Shown one piece after another: positions 8,030 through 17,500 of a DNA stretch of 64,000 bases. How positions within the stretch are numbered: the stretch's first letter is position 1; each line of letters begins with the position of its first letter. Made by a program: the position numbers and the translations under genes. The notes under the pieces were generated by a model. It saw only the letters and a program-made list of their open reading frames with translations. It searched no databases and was not told the origin of the DNA. The DNA is from Winogradskyella marincola (GTDB taxonomy: Bacteria > Bacteroidota > Bacteroidia > Flavobacteriales > Flavobacteriaceae), in assembly GCF_029624125.1 (NCBI RefSeq), contig NZ_JARSBN010000006.1, positions 1 through 64,000 of the forward strand, given 5' to 3'.

Positions 8030-9610
8030 ATGAAACAATTATCATTATTCTTTTTTACTGCACTATTAATTACCAGTTGCGGTACATCTTCAAAAAGCAA
8101 TTCATCTTCAGTACATAAAAATGAAGCAAAAGTTGAAGACCCAAAAAAATATGCTTCATCAATTACAGCAGAAGAGCTTAAAGAAATGCTTTATAAATAT
8201 GCTTCAGACGAGTTTGAAGGTAGAGAAACTGGTGAAAAAGGACAAAAAATGGCCGTTGAATACTTAAAAGCTCAATATCAAGCATTAGGTATACCAACAC
8301 CTCTAGGAAATGATGATTATTTTCAAGAAGTACCACTCGAAAAGCAAAGCATTGCCGAAGCAAAAATCTCTATAAATGGTACAGACTTTAAAAGTTTTGA
8401 AGACCATATGGTTTTAAGAGCTTCTGGCAGTACAAATGTTTCAACAAAAGAAATAATATATGTTGGTTACGGAATTCATTCCGAAAACTATTCGGACTAT
8501 AAAGACCTTGATGTTAAAGGTAAAATTGTTTTAGCCAAAGCTGGTGAGCCTAAAGATGCTGACGGTAATTACGTAACAACAGGAAGTAAGGAAGACACAA
8601 AATGGTCTAATGGTCGCCAATCGTTATCCAGCAAAAGAGATGCTGCTATAGAAAACGGTGCTAAAGGATTAATTTTGTTAGACACAAATATGTTTACCAG
8701 ATATGCTCCATACTATCAAAGACAAGCTGAAAGTGGCGCTTCTGGTCGTTTATCTTTAAAAAGTAATGAAGATGAAATGATGATGCTAATGATAACTGAA
8801 AATTTAGCAAAAGCATTATATCCTTCCATATTAGAAGATGATAAAGCAAAAACATTAACAACCGATTTAAGCATAGAAATAGAAAATAAATCTGAACAAA
8901 TTACTTCAGAAAACGTCGTTGCCTACATTAAAGGTTCTACAAAACCAGATGAAATTGTAGTAATCTCTGCACACCTAGATCATGAAGGCATTAAAAATGG
9001 TGAAGTATACAACGGAGCAGATGACGATGGCTCTGGCACAGTAGCAATACTAGAAATTGCTGAGGCTTTTAAAATAGCTGAGAAATCTGGTCATGGTCCT
9101 AAGCGCTCTATTCTTTTTCTTCATGTTACTGGCGAAGAAAAAGGGCTTTTAGGCTCTAGACACTACACTGATAACGACCCTATTTTTCCTTTAGAAAATA
9201 CTGTAGCAGATCTAAATATAGATATGATAGGAAGAACAGATCCTAATAGAAAAGAAGGAGACAGAAACTATGTATACCTTATAGGAAGCGACAAGCTTAG
9301 TACAGATTTACACAATATTTCAGAAGAGGTAAATAAAAAATACTGTAATGTAGAGTTAGACTACACTTATAATGATGATAATGATCCTAATCGTTTTTAC
9401 TACAGATCTGATCATTACAACTTTGCAAAAAACAATATACCTGTAATATTCTATTTTAATGGTACGCACGATGATTATCACCGACCAAGTGATACTCCAG
9501 ATAAGATAGAATACGATTTATTAGAGAATAGAACTCGCTTGGTATTTCATACAGCATGGGAAATTGCTAATAGAGCTAACAAACCCGTTGTAGATAAAGC
9601 TACAGAATAA
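8030..9610 (+). CDS. M28 family aminopeptidase with PA domain, lipoprotein
   Basis: A 526-residue secreted peptidase with a lipoprotein signal (LLITSC, residues about 12-17). A protease-associated (PA) domain lies about residues 115-225 (EIIYVGYGIHSENYSDYKD...GKIVLAKAGEP). The M28 catalytic domain occupies about 285-515, with SAHLDHEG, NGADDDGSGTVA, HVTGEEKGLLGSRHY, NIDMIGR and YYRSDHYNFA carrying the zinc ligands and catalytic Glu. It is a paralogue of the gene just upstream. It ends before a bidirectional terminator and convergent tRNA-His. Likely role: nutritional degradation of peptides outside the inner membrane. Confidence 0.93.
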   Translation: MKQLSLFFFTALLITSCGTSSKSNSSSVHKNEAKVEDPKKYASSITAEELKEMLYKYASDEFEGRETGEKGQKMAVEYLKAQYQALGIPTPLGNDDYFQEVPLEKQSIAEAKISINGTDFKSFEDHMVLRASGSTNVSTKEIIYVGYGIHSENYSDYKDLDVKGKIVLAKAGEPKDADGNYVTTGSKEDTKWSNGRQSLSSKRDAAIENGAKGLILLDTNMFTRYAPYYQRQAESGASGRLSLKSNEDEMMMLMITENLAKALYPSILEDDKAKTLTTDLSIEIENKSEQITSENVVAYIKGSTKPDEIVVISAHLDHEGIKNGEVYNGADDDGSGTVAILEIAEAFKIAEKSGHGPKRSILFLHVTGEEKGLLGSRHYTDNDPIFPLENTVADLNIDMIGRTDPNRKEGDRNYVYLIGSDKLSTDLHNISEEVNKKYCNVELDYTYNDDNDPNRFYYRSDHYNFAKNNIPVIFYFNGTHDDYHRPSDTPDKIEYDLLENRTRLVFHTAWEIANRANKPVVDKATE

Positions 9611-9635
9611 CAAACCTTAATATAGATAAACAAAA

Positions 9636-9661
9636 AAAGCCTTTCATTTCTGAAAGGCTTT
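9636..9661. terminator. Bidirectional terminator between M28 peptidase and tRNA-His
   Basis: Perfect stem AAAGCCTTTC-ATTTCT-GAAAGGCTTT. It has A/T runs on the left side and T-rich sequence (TGCGTTTTT) on the right, so it can serve the forward peptidase gene and the reverse tRNA. Confidence 0.85.
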
Positions 9662-9670
9662 GCGTTTTTG

Positions 9671-9745
9671 GGTGGAAGATCGGTCTCGAACCGACGACCT
9701 CCTGAACCACAATCAGGCGCTCTAACCAACTGAGCTACAACCACC
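9671..9745 (-). tRNA. tRNA-His (anticodon GTG)
   Basis: On the minus strand the anticodon arm CCTGA-TTGTGGT-TCAGG gives GTG. The D arm (GCTCAGTTGGTTAGAGC) and T arm (GTCGGTTCGAGACCGAT) are intact, and a G sits at position -1 as histidine tRNAs require. The acceptor arms GTGGTTG and CTTCCAC place two T-T oppositions at pairs 5-68 and 6-67. CCA is not encoded. Confidence 0.95.
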
Positions 9746-9761
9746 ATTTAAAATCGGATTG

Positions 9762-9791
9762 CAAATGTAATTTATTTAACCTTTTCTACAA
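9762..9791 (-). promoter_or_regulatory. Promoter of tRNA-His
   Basis: On the minus strand TTG (9791-9789), 19 bases, then TACATTTG (9769-9762), 16 bases before the tRNA. Same architecture as the other two tRNA promoters in the window. Confidence 0.85.
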
Positions 9792-9805
9792 AACGTTTTC
9801 TTTAT

Positions 9806-10525
9806 TTATTTTAAATCAAATAACGAATCTACTGCAGGATAGCGTTCTACGGTAAAACCTTCTCCGTATTCAGTACCTATAAGTCGCCCTGCATTTCTTG
9901 CTCTATAGATAATACTGTCTGTAAAGTTCTTGCTAGAGATCGGAGTTTGAGGTTCTTTGCTATCTGGATCAAAAAACTGTGTTTTGTATGCTAAAACAGC
10001 TTCCATTTTCTTTTCTACAAAACCTGTTACATCTACAATAATATCTGGCTTTAAGTCTTTCCATTGTATATAATGATAAACAACTTTAGGCCTCCATGGC
10101 TCTTGATAATTTTCATCATCTAGCTTGGTTTCAATCTTTCTCAGACCACTCAAAAAACAGGCTTCACTTACCAGCTTACTCCCTTTGCCATGATCTATAT
10201 GCCTATCATCTATTGCATTGCACAAAACAATTTCTGGTCTGTATTTTCTTATTTCCTTTATAAGTTCTATCTGGTGTTCTTTATTATTAACAAAAAAACC
10301 ATCAGCAAATTTCATATTAGTTCGCATCGCTACGTTAAGAATCTTAGCTGCATTAAAAGCTTCTTCATCTCTTGTGTCTGCAGTTCCTCTTGTACCTAGC
10401 TCACCTCTGGTTAAATCTATAATTCCAACTTTTTTTCCTCTTGCTACTTCTTTTGCTATTGTAGCACCACAACCCAGTTCTACATCATCAGGGTGAGCAC
10501 CTATTGCCAATATATCTAGTTTCAT
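9806..10525 (-). CDS. bshB1: Bacillithiol biosynthesis deacetylase BshB1
   Basis: A 239-residue LmbE/PIG-L family zinc deacetylase that removes the acetyl group from GlcNAc-malate in bacillithiol synthesis. The zinc and catalytic motif AHPDD is at residues 10-14, followed by the family-typical RGELGTRGTADTRDEEA. The later HIDHGKGS motif supplies another zinc ligand. Length and motif order match BshB1 rather than general PIG-L proteins. It lies 5 bases after the trans-sulfuration enzyme on the same strand, so the two are probably co-transcribed. This fits sulfur and thiol metabolism, since cysteine is the next substrate in the pathway. Confidence 0.93.
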   Translation of the reverse strand: MKLDILAIGAHPDDVELGCGATIAKEVARGKKVGIIDLTRGELGTRGTADTRDEEAFNAAKILNVAMRTNMKFADGFFVNNKEHQIELIKEIRKYRPEIVLCNAIDDRHIDHGKGSKLVSEACFLSGLRKIETKLDDENYQEPWRPKVVYHYIQWKDLKPDIIVDVTGFVEKKMEAVLAYKTQFFDPDSKEPQTPISSKNFTDSIIYRARNAGRLIGTEYGEGFTVERYPAVDSLFDLK

Positions 10526-10530
10526 AAATT

Positions 10531-11685
10531 TTACTTTAAAATGCGCTTTATGGCATTATTTATATCTTGTTTTAAATCTTTAACATCTTCAATACCTACA
10601 GAAAACCTTATTAATTGGTCGCTAATACCAACGTTTTTGCGTTCGTCTAGAGTTAACAATGCATGAGATGTTAAGTGTGGCGAAATTACTGTACTTTCTA
10701 CACCTGCCAAACTCATAGAAGATTTAATTAATGTTAATGATTTCTGAAATTGATAAGCATCGAGATCATCTACCAATTCAAAAGACAACATAGCACCAAA
10801 GCCTTTCATTTGAGACTTTGCCAAATTATACTCTGGATGCGATTTTAGACCAGGATAATACACTTTGGCTATTTTTGGGTGTTTATTTAACCATTTTGCC
10901 ATTTTCATAGCATTTTTGGTTTGTGCTTTTACACGTAAGCCTAAAGTTTTCATACTACGCTCTAACATCCAAACGGTCATATCACTAAGACTGCCTCCCA
11001 GATTCTTACTTACATTCCAAATGCGCTCTATATGCTCATTTGTACCAGCAACAGCACCTGCGCAGATATCACTGTGTCCGCCAAAGTACTTTGTTGCCGA
11101 ATGCATTACCAAATCAATGCCTAAATCTATTGGATTTTGATTTACTGGAGACGCAAACGTATTGTCTATAGATGTTACGATATTTTTAGATTTACCAAGC
11201 TTAGCAATAGCTTTAATATCGGTAATAGTTAATAAAGGGTTAGAAGGTGTTTCAATATGAATAAGCTTTGTGTTAGGTTGAATAACAGCTTCAAAATCAT
11301 CAACTTTATAACCATTAGTAAACGTATATTCTATACCATATTTTGGAAACTCTTCTTTTATAAAATTCAGTGTTCCACCATACAAAGTGTTCTGAACAAC
11401 CAAATGATCTCCTTTTTGTAAAAACGCTAAAAACATATGACTTATAGCTGCCATGCCTGATCCAAAAATCAAAGCTGCTTCTGCGTGTTCTAATGCTGCT
11501 ATTTTTTTGGATAAATATTCTTGATTTGGTGTATTAAAATATCTTGGGTAGCGCTTAACATCAACATCTAAAAACTCATAAGACGAGCTTAAATATATTG
11601 GCGAAACAGCACCTTTAAACTGCTCATCCTTTATTTCGCCTACATGTGTACAGATGGTATTTAACCCTAATTTTTCTTTTGACAT
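10531..11685 (-). CDS. PLP-dependent trans-sulfuration enzyme (cystathionine gamma-synthase/beta-lyase family)
   Basis: A 384-residue Cys/Met metabolism PLP enzyme. Visible motifs are FGSGMAAISHMFLAFLQKGDH (cofactor-phosphate binding, about residues 74-94), SIDNTFASPVNQNPIDLGIDLVMHSATKYFGGHSD with the Schiff-base Lys in SATKY (about residue 200), and SLAGVESTVISPHLTSHA near the C-terminus, the family substrate-binding loop. Which of synthase, beta-lyase or gamma-lyase it is cannot be told from sequence alone. It is paired with bshB1 downstream. Confidence 0.88.
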   Translation of the reverse strand: MSKEKLGLNTICTHVGEIKDEQFKGAVSPIYLSSSYEFLDVDVKRYPRYFNTPNQEYLSKKIAALEHAEAALIFGSGMAAISHMFLAFLQKGDHLVVQNTLYGGTLNFIKEEFPKYGIEYTFTNGYKVDDFEAVIQPNTKLIHIETPSNPLLTITDIKAIAKLGKSKNIVTSIDNTFASPVNQNPIDLGIDLVMHSATKYFGGHSDICAGAVAGTNEHIERIWNVSKNLGGSLSDMTVWMLERSMKTLGLRVKAQTKNAMKMAKWLNKHPKIAKVYYPGLKSHPEYNLAKSQMKGFGAMLSFELVDDLDAYQFQKSLTLIKSSMSLAGVESTVISPHLTSHALLTLDERKNVGISDQLIRFSVGIEDVKDLKQDINNAIKRILK

Positions 11686-11734
11686 AGTATTATAATTATT
11701 GAATAAAATTAAGAAAAATTACTCCGAAACTGCC

Positions 11735-13141
11735 CTAAACCTGTGTCGTTTTCCAATACCCTTTTTTAAACCAAACAAGACTTAAAATAGTTATAAGAAC
11801 CTCTGCTAATGTTATGGCTATAAAAACACCTAAAGGGCCAAAATCTAAAGCTAATGCTGTGATGTAAGCAAGCGGTAACTGAAACAACCAAAAACAAATA
11901 AAGTTTATCCAAGTTGGTGTTTTTGTATCTCCTGCTCCATTAAATGCATTTATAATTACCATTCCATAACCATAGAAAACATATCCTGCAGCTATAATCC
12001 TAAGGCATAGCGCTCCACTTTTTATTACCTCTGCTTCTTGCGTAAACCAAGATATTATTTGCGGTGCAAAAATGAGATATACAACAGATACAAAAGCCAT
12101 AAAAATTGCACTATATTTTCCTGTTTTCCAAACAGAAGCCTCTGCTCTATCTGGTTTTTGAGCTCCTAAATTTTGACCAACTAAAGCAGCAGCAGCATTG
12201 CTCATTCCCCAAGCTGGCATAAGTGTAAGCATCATAACTCGTATTGCAATGGTATAACCTGCTAAAACTTCGCTACCAAACTCGCTCATAATTCGCATTA
12301 AAAACACCCAAGACGATGTACCTATTAAAAACTGACCTATTCCACCTAACGATACTTTAACTAGGTTTAACATAACAGCTGCACGAAATACCAAATCTTT
12401 AAATCCAACTTTAATTTTACTCCAACCATAAAACAATACCATAAGTTGAAAAACAACTGCTATTCCTCTACCTATAGTTGTTGCAATAGCTGCACCTTGT
12501 ACACCTAAAGCCGGAATTGGCCCTAAACCAAAAATAAAAATCGGGTCTAAAATAATGTTTAAGCCATTAGATAACACCAAAGCCCACATAGCTATAGATG
12601 CATCACCTGCTCCTCTAAAAATAGCATTGATTAAAAACAAAAGCATTATAGTAACGTTGCCTCCCAATAATACTTGAGTATATCTATAACCTTCAGCTAT
12701 TAGATCTGGTTCTCCTCCCATTAATTGCAATATTTCTCTTGGATAAAGAACACCAACAACGCTTATAAGCGTAGCTACAATAATTCCCAAACCTATAACT
12801 TGTATTGCTGCTTGCGACGCTCCTTCTCTATCCTTCTCTCCAATACGTCTGGCAACAATAGCTGTAGCAGCCATACTAAGCCCTATTGCTACCGCATATA
12901 CTAGTGTTATAACAGACTCTGTAAGGCCTATTGTAGAAACGGCATTTACACTTACTCTAGACACATAGAAAATATCAACAATAGCAAATATAGATTCCAT
13001 TAACATTTCTAGAATCATAGGAATAGAAAGCATAAAAACTGCTTTGCGAATGCTACCTGAAGTAAATTCTTGCTCTTTTCCTGAAATAGCAATTTTTAAA
13101 TATTTGAAAAACTGTTTTATTGAAATTTTATTAGACTGCAT
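11735..13141 (-). CDS. MATE family multidrug efflux transporter
   Basis: A 468-residue inner-membrane protein with about 12 hydrophobic helices in two MatE halves (about 33-195 and 255-420). The N-terminal half has the family-typical PMILEMLMESIFAIVDIFYVS and the second half MLTLMPAWGMSNAAAALVGQNLGA. It is expected to export cationic compounds in exchange for Na+ or H+. It stands alone on the minus strand; neighbours give no hint of substrate. Confidence 0.92.
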   Translation of the reverse strand: MQSNKISIKQFFKYLKIAISGKEQEFTSGSIRKAVFMLSIPMILEMLMESIFAIVDIFYVSRVSVNAVSTIGLTESVITLVYAVAIGLSMAATAIVARRIGEKDREGASQAAIQVIGLGIIVATLISVVGVLYPREILQLMGGEPDLIAEGYRYTQVLLGGNVTIMLLFLINAIFRGAGDASIAMWALVLSNGLNIILDPIFIFGLGPIPALGVQGAAIATTIGRGIAVVFQLMVLFYGWSKIKVGFKDLVFRAAVMLNLVKVSLGGIGQFLIGTSSWVFLMRIMSEFGSEVLAGYTIAIRVMMLTLMPAWGMSNAAAALVGQNLGAQKPDRAEASVWKTGKYSAIFMAFVSVVYLIFAPQIISWFTQEAEVIKSGALCLRIIAAGYVFYGYGMVIINAFNGAGDTKTPTWINFICFWLFQLPLAYITALALDFGPLGVFIAITLAEVLITILSLVWFKKGYWKTTQV

Positions 13142-13308
13142 AACTTAAAAAAATGTACGATTAGTTTTAGCTGAACATACAGAAATGTTCAACATTATTA
13201 CATCACATGAAGTGTTGACGTTTTATATCCGATAGGTAAATTAGGCAATCATAATAGCACAAATATGGGTTTTATTTTTGAATAATCTAGATTTAGCTAA
13301 AAATACAG

Positions 13309-14181
13309 TCAATAATTACATTGTGTATATTCTATAAGAACTGAATTATTACTGTCTAACATTTTAAGATGGTTTTGATCATCTAATTTATAATACCAAC
13401 CAAATGGCTCATTTTCTATTTTAAATGTCTCTATGATTTTTTCTGAATCTAAAGGAACTAATTTCTGAAGGTATTCCTTATGCTTAATGTATATATTATT
13501 ATCTTCCAGTATTACAATCTCAAAGCAGTAATCTTCCTTAAAATTTTTAAATGGCTGAATAAACCACTGACCTACAACTTCTTTTATATTAAGTACTCTT
13601 AATCTTTTTTGATTAACATATGCTTCTTCAAGCCTAGAAGCAACTGATTCTATTGATAAAACTTCAATATTATCAACTAATTTTTCATGTTTATCTTGCT
13701 GACCAGATAATGAATATTTATAAAAATTATTAGCAATAGCTTCTAATTGGTAAGCTGGAAAGCCTGTAGCAAATGTATCTATCTGCCCTCCTACTTCAAC
13801 ACATTGATTTATAATTGACCAAAAGACTAAACTAGCTTCACTTAAATAATTATGAGTAAAATTAAGTACAGGCACAACATTATTCTTCTTGTATACTTTT
13901 CTCCCATGAACCTCAAACATTAAAGCTGTCTTAATCATAAGAGTTGTAGACAGAGAATCATATTTTGTAATGTCATCTGTGGGCAACTTTAATAAGGTAT
14001 CTTGATCTACACTGTAAAGACTATGCCAATACACTTCTATATCGGCTTCAGACTTTAATTTCAATATTTCATCTCTGTATTTTTCAATCGGAATTTGAGC
14101 AGATATTGTAGAAAATATAAATCCTAAAAATAAGAACAAAATAGATTTCCTGACTGTGCTAAAAGTGAACCTATTAATCAT
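13309..14181 (-). CDS. Exported hypothetical protein, last gene of the CcsBA operon
   Basis: A 290-residue protein of unknown function. The start chosen (MINRFTFSTVRKS) overlaps the stop of the upstream 36-residue gene (ATGATTAA) and is followed by a signal peptide (SILFLFLGFIFSTISAQ). An alternative start lies 24 bases upstream. The mature part is mixed alpha/beta, with a C-terminal region rich in beta strands (VVGQWFIQPFKNF...CFEIVILEDNNIYIKH) that could bind or sense something, though no domain is recognised. Gene order and overlaps tie it to the two small membrane proteins and ccsBA upstream. Confidence 0.65.
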   Translation of the reverse strand: MINRFTFSTVRKSILFLFLGFIFSTISAQIPIEKYRDEILKLKSEADIEVYWHSLYSVDQDTLLKLPTDDITKYDSLSTTLMIKTALMFEVHGRKVYKKNNVVPVLNFTHNYLSEASLVFWSIINQCVEVGGQIDTFATGFPAYQLEAIANNFYKYSLSGQQDKHEKLVDNIEVLSIESVASRLEEAYVNQKRLRVLNIKEVVGQWFIQPFKNFKEDYCFEIVILEDNNIYIKHKEYLQKLVPLDSEKIIETFKIENEPFGWYYKLDDQNHLKMLDSNNSVLIEYTQCNY

Positions 14182-14284
14182 TTTTACTAGCTTTATTATA
14201 AGCACGAATCATTAAAATTGCCCAAATAGCAACTAAGACAACAACTACAACAGAAAACCATAATACGATATCATTTGCTTCCAT
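14174..14284 (-). CDS. 36-residue single-pass membrane protein
   Basis: A short reading frame encoding MEANDIVLWFSVVVVV, then LVAIWAILMIRAYNKASKND: one long hydrophobic helix with a positively charged C-terminal end. It overlaps the gene upstream by 14 bases (ATGGAAGCAAATGA) and the gene downstream by 8 bases (ATGATTAA). That is strong evidence that it is translated as part of a coupled operon. No family is recognised. Its position after ccsBA suggests a small partner in cytochrome c maturation or assembly, an inference only. Confidence 0.6.
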   Translation of the reverse strand: MEANDIVLWFSVVVVVLVAIWAILMIRAYNKASKND

Positions 14285-14459
14285 TGTCTACAAGTTTTAA
14301 GTATATCATTACACCTAATAATGTAGGTGCCCAAAGGCCTACAAACAAGCCGTGCATCTGATATCCTGTTAAAAATAAGTATTCGGCAACAAGGATAATA
14401 ACTGCACACAAAATGAGCATTAAAACATTTGCTGTTCCTATTTTTTTGAAGTAATTCAT
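14271..14459 (-). CDS. Small two-helix membrane protein downstream of ccsBA
   Basis: A 62-residue protein from the first ATG (MNYFKKIG). A GTG start 24 bases further upstream would give 70 residues. Two hydrophobic helices (about residues 8-28 and 33-54) are separated by a GYQMHG turn. Its stop overlaps the start of the 36-residue gene by 14 bases. No family is recognised. It lies about 60 bases after the ccsBA stop on the same strand. Confidence 0.6.
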   Translation of the reverse strand: MNYFKKIGTANVLMLILCAVIILVAEYLFLTGYQMHGLFVGLWAPTLLGVMIYLKLVDNGSK

Positions 14460-14520
14460 TCTTTGAGGGTTGGTTTTTAACACCTCAATTTAAGAAAAAT
14501 TACAATGACATAGCAAAATA

Positions 14521-17500
14521 CTATTTGTAATGCTTCTTATGCTTAAAATAAGCTGCAGTTGCTATAACGCCAATTACAGACAATGTATATGCACTTATTT
14601 CAAAACTCAAGATTTGGTCTCCACTAGCATAAGCATGCAGTCCTGACAAATAGAAATTAACACCAAAATAGGTCATTAAAATACTGGCAAAGGCGAGTAT
14701 AGATAATAAATTAAAAATCCAACGTCCACGTAGTCCTGGCACTAAACGCATATGTACAACAAAGGCATAAATCATAATACTAATTAAAGCCCATGTTTCT
14801 TTTGGGTCCCAGCCCCAATAACGTCCCCAACTTTCATTTGCCCACATACCACCTAAGAAGTTACCAATAGTTAGCATAATTAAACCTACCGTTAATGCCA
14901 TTTCATTAATAATGGTGAGCTCTTTTATGTTTATTTCCATTCGTTTTTTGTTCTCTTTAGTTGTAAAAATCATTAATAACAATGATACAACACCCAGAAT
15001 CATTCCTAATGTAAAAGGTCCATAACTCGCTACAATCACAGAAACGTGAATCATTAACCAATACCCTTGCAAAACAGGTTGAAGATTTGCTATTGCAGGA
15101 TCCATCCAGTTCCAGTGAGCAATCATTAGTATCATTGAAGTTACAAATGCCGAAGCTGCAACGGTTAAGTCAGATGATCGCTTTTCAAAAAGACCATAAA
15201 AAGGCACAAATGACTTAAATGATACTTTTTTAGGTAAAAGTTGTCTGTTGTACGCCAACAATAAACCAAAAAGCATTAAGGACCAAGCCACGTATATTAA
15301 AGACTCGTACGCATCACTCCATGGTGCATGGCCAGATAGGTACCAACGCCATATTAACCCTAACGTGTGTAATAAAAACAGAACCACTACGATACCAACC
15401 AAGGATTTTACAATTATGTTTATAGCCTTGCTTTTATGATAAAATATTTGAACAATTATAAACACAAATAAAAATGTAGCAGCATACATATACCAGCTAA
15501 ATAATTGCTTAAAAATATCGTACTCGTTATATAAAATTTCTGACTCTACCTTCTTATCAGATAACATAACTTCGCTTCCATATTTCTGTTGTGTTTTTCT
15601 AAAATCACCCAACAACTTATCAGCATTATCAAAATTTCCTGTTTGTTTTGCATTATCTAAGGTCATTAAATAATAGCCAAAACCATTTTTCACAAATGCT
15701 TTGTACGACTCATCTTTAATAGCTTCGTCGTAACCTCCTTGCTTAAACTCAAAAGAAGAAATCCATTTATTATTATCGTTTTCTGGAATTGGAAAGATTT
15801 TAATATTTCTACCTTCAATAACATCAGACAATAGGCTTAATCTATCATAAGTGTTTTTTACTTCTTTCTGAAATCCATTAGGAATTTGAGTACTGTAAGC
15901 TTCTTCTATATATGGTCCAAGTTTATTTCTGCCATTCTCAGCAAAAAAGTCTAACAAACTCACATACTTCTGATCTTTATCTACACCTATTATAGTTCTT
16001 ATAGAATCTGCTTTTCTAGGTGTTAGATATATAATTGGCATATTGTACCATAACATCGGACTTTCTTGTATAGATAAGAAAATCTGAGAAGCATTTAGAC
16101 CTTCGTATGTATCGTGTTTACTTAATTTTCTGAGCATTTCAGAAGCATAAGTATGTATTGGCATCATACGTCCGCTGTAGTCTTGTATTACCATTTTAGC
16201 AAACTTACCAGCATGCTCTTTTGGTGTTATATTAGCTTTTAATATAGAATCTAAACTTGCTTTTGTTGGTCGCTCTTGTGAGTGGTTATGCCCATCGTCT
16301 TGTGTGTGGTCTTGAGCAAAACCAGCTAAACTAAACAACAGAAGCAACGTGGTCATTATTTTCACCTTCTTTTCCTTAAGCTTTTTAAGGCGCTTTCTAA
16401 TGTCATCAAACCTGGTGTTTTTAGCAAATAAAATAGCTATAAGTCCAAAGTACAACAGCATATAGCCTGTGTAGGTAATGTATGTTCCCCAACGATCGTG
16501 ATTTACAGATAGAATTGTACCTTTTTCATCTTTATCAAAATCGGCTTGAAAAAATCTAAATCCTCTGTGATCTAAAACATGATTCATGTAAATATGAAAA
16601 TCAAAGTCGCCTTGCTCTTTATCTATAACGGTTACCTTACTTTCAAAAGTTCTAGGAATATCTGTTCCTGGTCTTTTTTCAGAAATAAAATCGTTTAGTT
16701 TTACTTCAAAAGGTAATTGCTCCATTCTAGAGCCAAATCTTAATGCAAATTCTAAGCCGCCAACTTTAAATTCTTCAACTCTGTAATACGTCCATGGACC
16801 ACCAATAATGTTTACATCTTTAGTTTCTCCATTAGCCGAAACTTCTAAAACAATACCACTGTCATCTCCTTTTAGACGTTCTGGTTTTTTTACAACATCA
16901 AATACACCTTTTGTAACTGGTTTTGGAAACACCAATTGCATATTGCCAATAATGTATCTAGATCTAAGAATTAATGGTTGTAAACTATCCTTTGCCAGCG
17001 TGCCTGTTTGGCCTGTTGCCATAGTCATATACTCACCTTCAAAAGGAGACTTAACAAACAACCCTTCGTCTGTATTAATTATATTGATAGCACCTTGCTG
17101 CTCTTTGTTTAGTGATATAAGAACATTGTGCAAGCTAGATACCTCTCCTTCTTTTAAGAAGTGGTTGTGCGGATTACCATCTGCACCTGCTTCTACAATT
17201 TTAAGATAGTTTTCGCCATTTTCATTTGGTACAACATCTTTCTCTGCACCAAGAATAAACTTTTTTAGTTTGAAGGTAACTTGAGAACCTCCGTAATTAT
17301 ATGTTCTTTCGAATTTATTATCTAAACGAGACGAAAAATCTACTTCTTCCATAACAGGAAGCTGTTGTAGTTGCCCATTAATTTCGTAATCACCAAGTAT
17401 TCTTCCGCTTATGTATGTTTTTTGAGAACGAAATTGACTTTCAGATTCGCCTTCTCTTACTGCCAACATACCTTCGTAACCAATATATCTGGTAACTGCA

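Noticed and set aside
9547-9747. Minus-strand open frame of 66 codons across tRNA-His
   Set aside because: It covers the tRNA and terminator and the end of the M28 gene on the opposite strand; chance frame.
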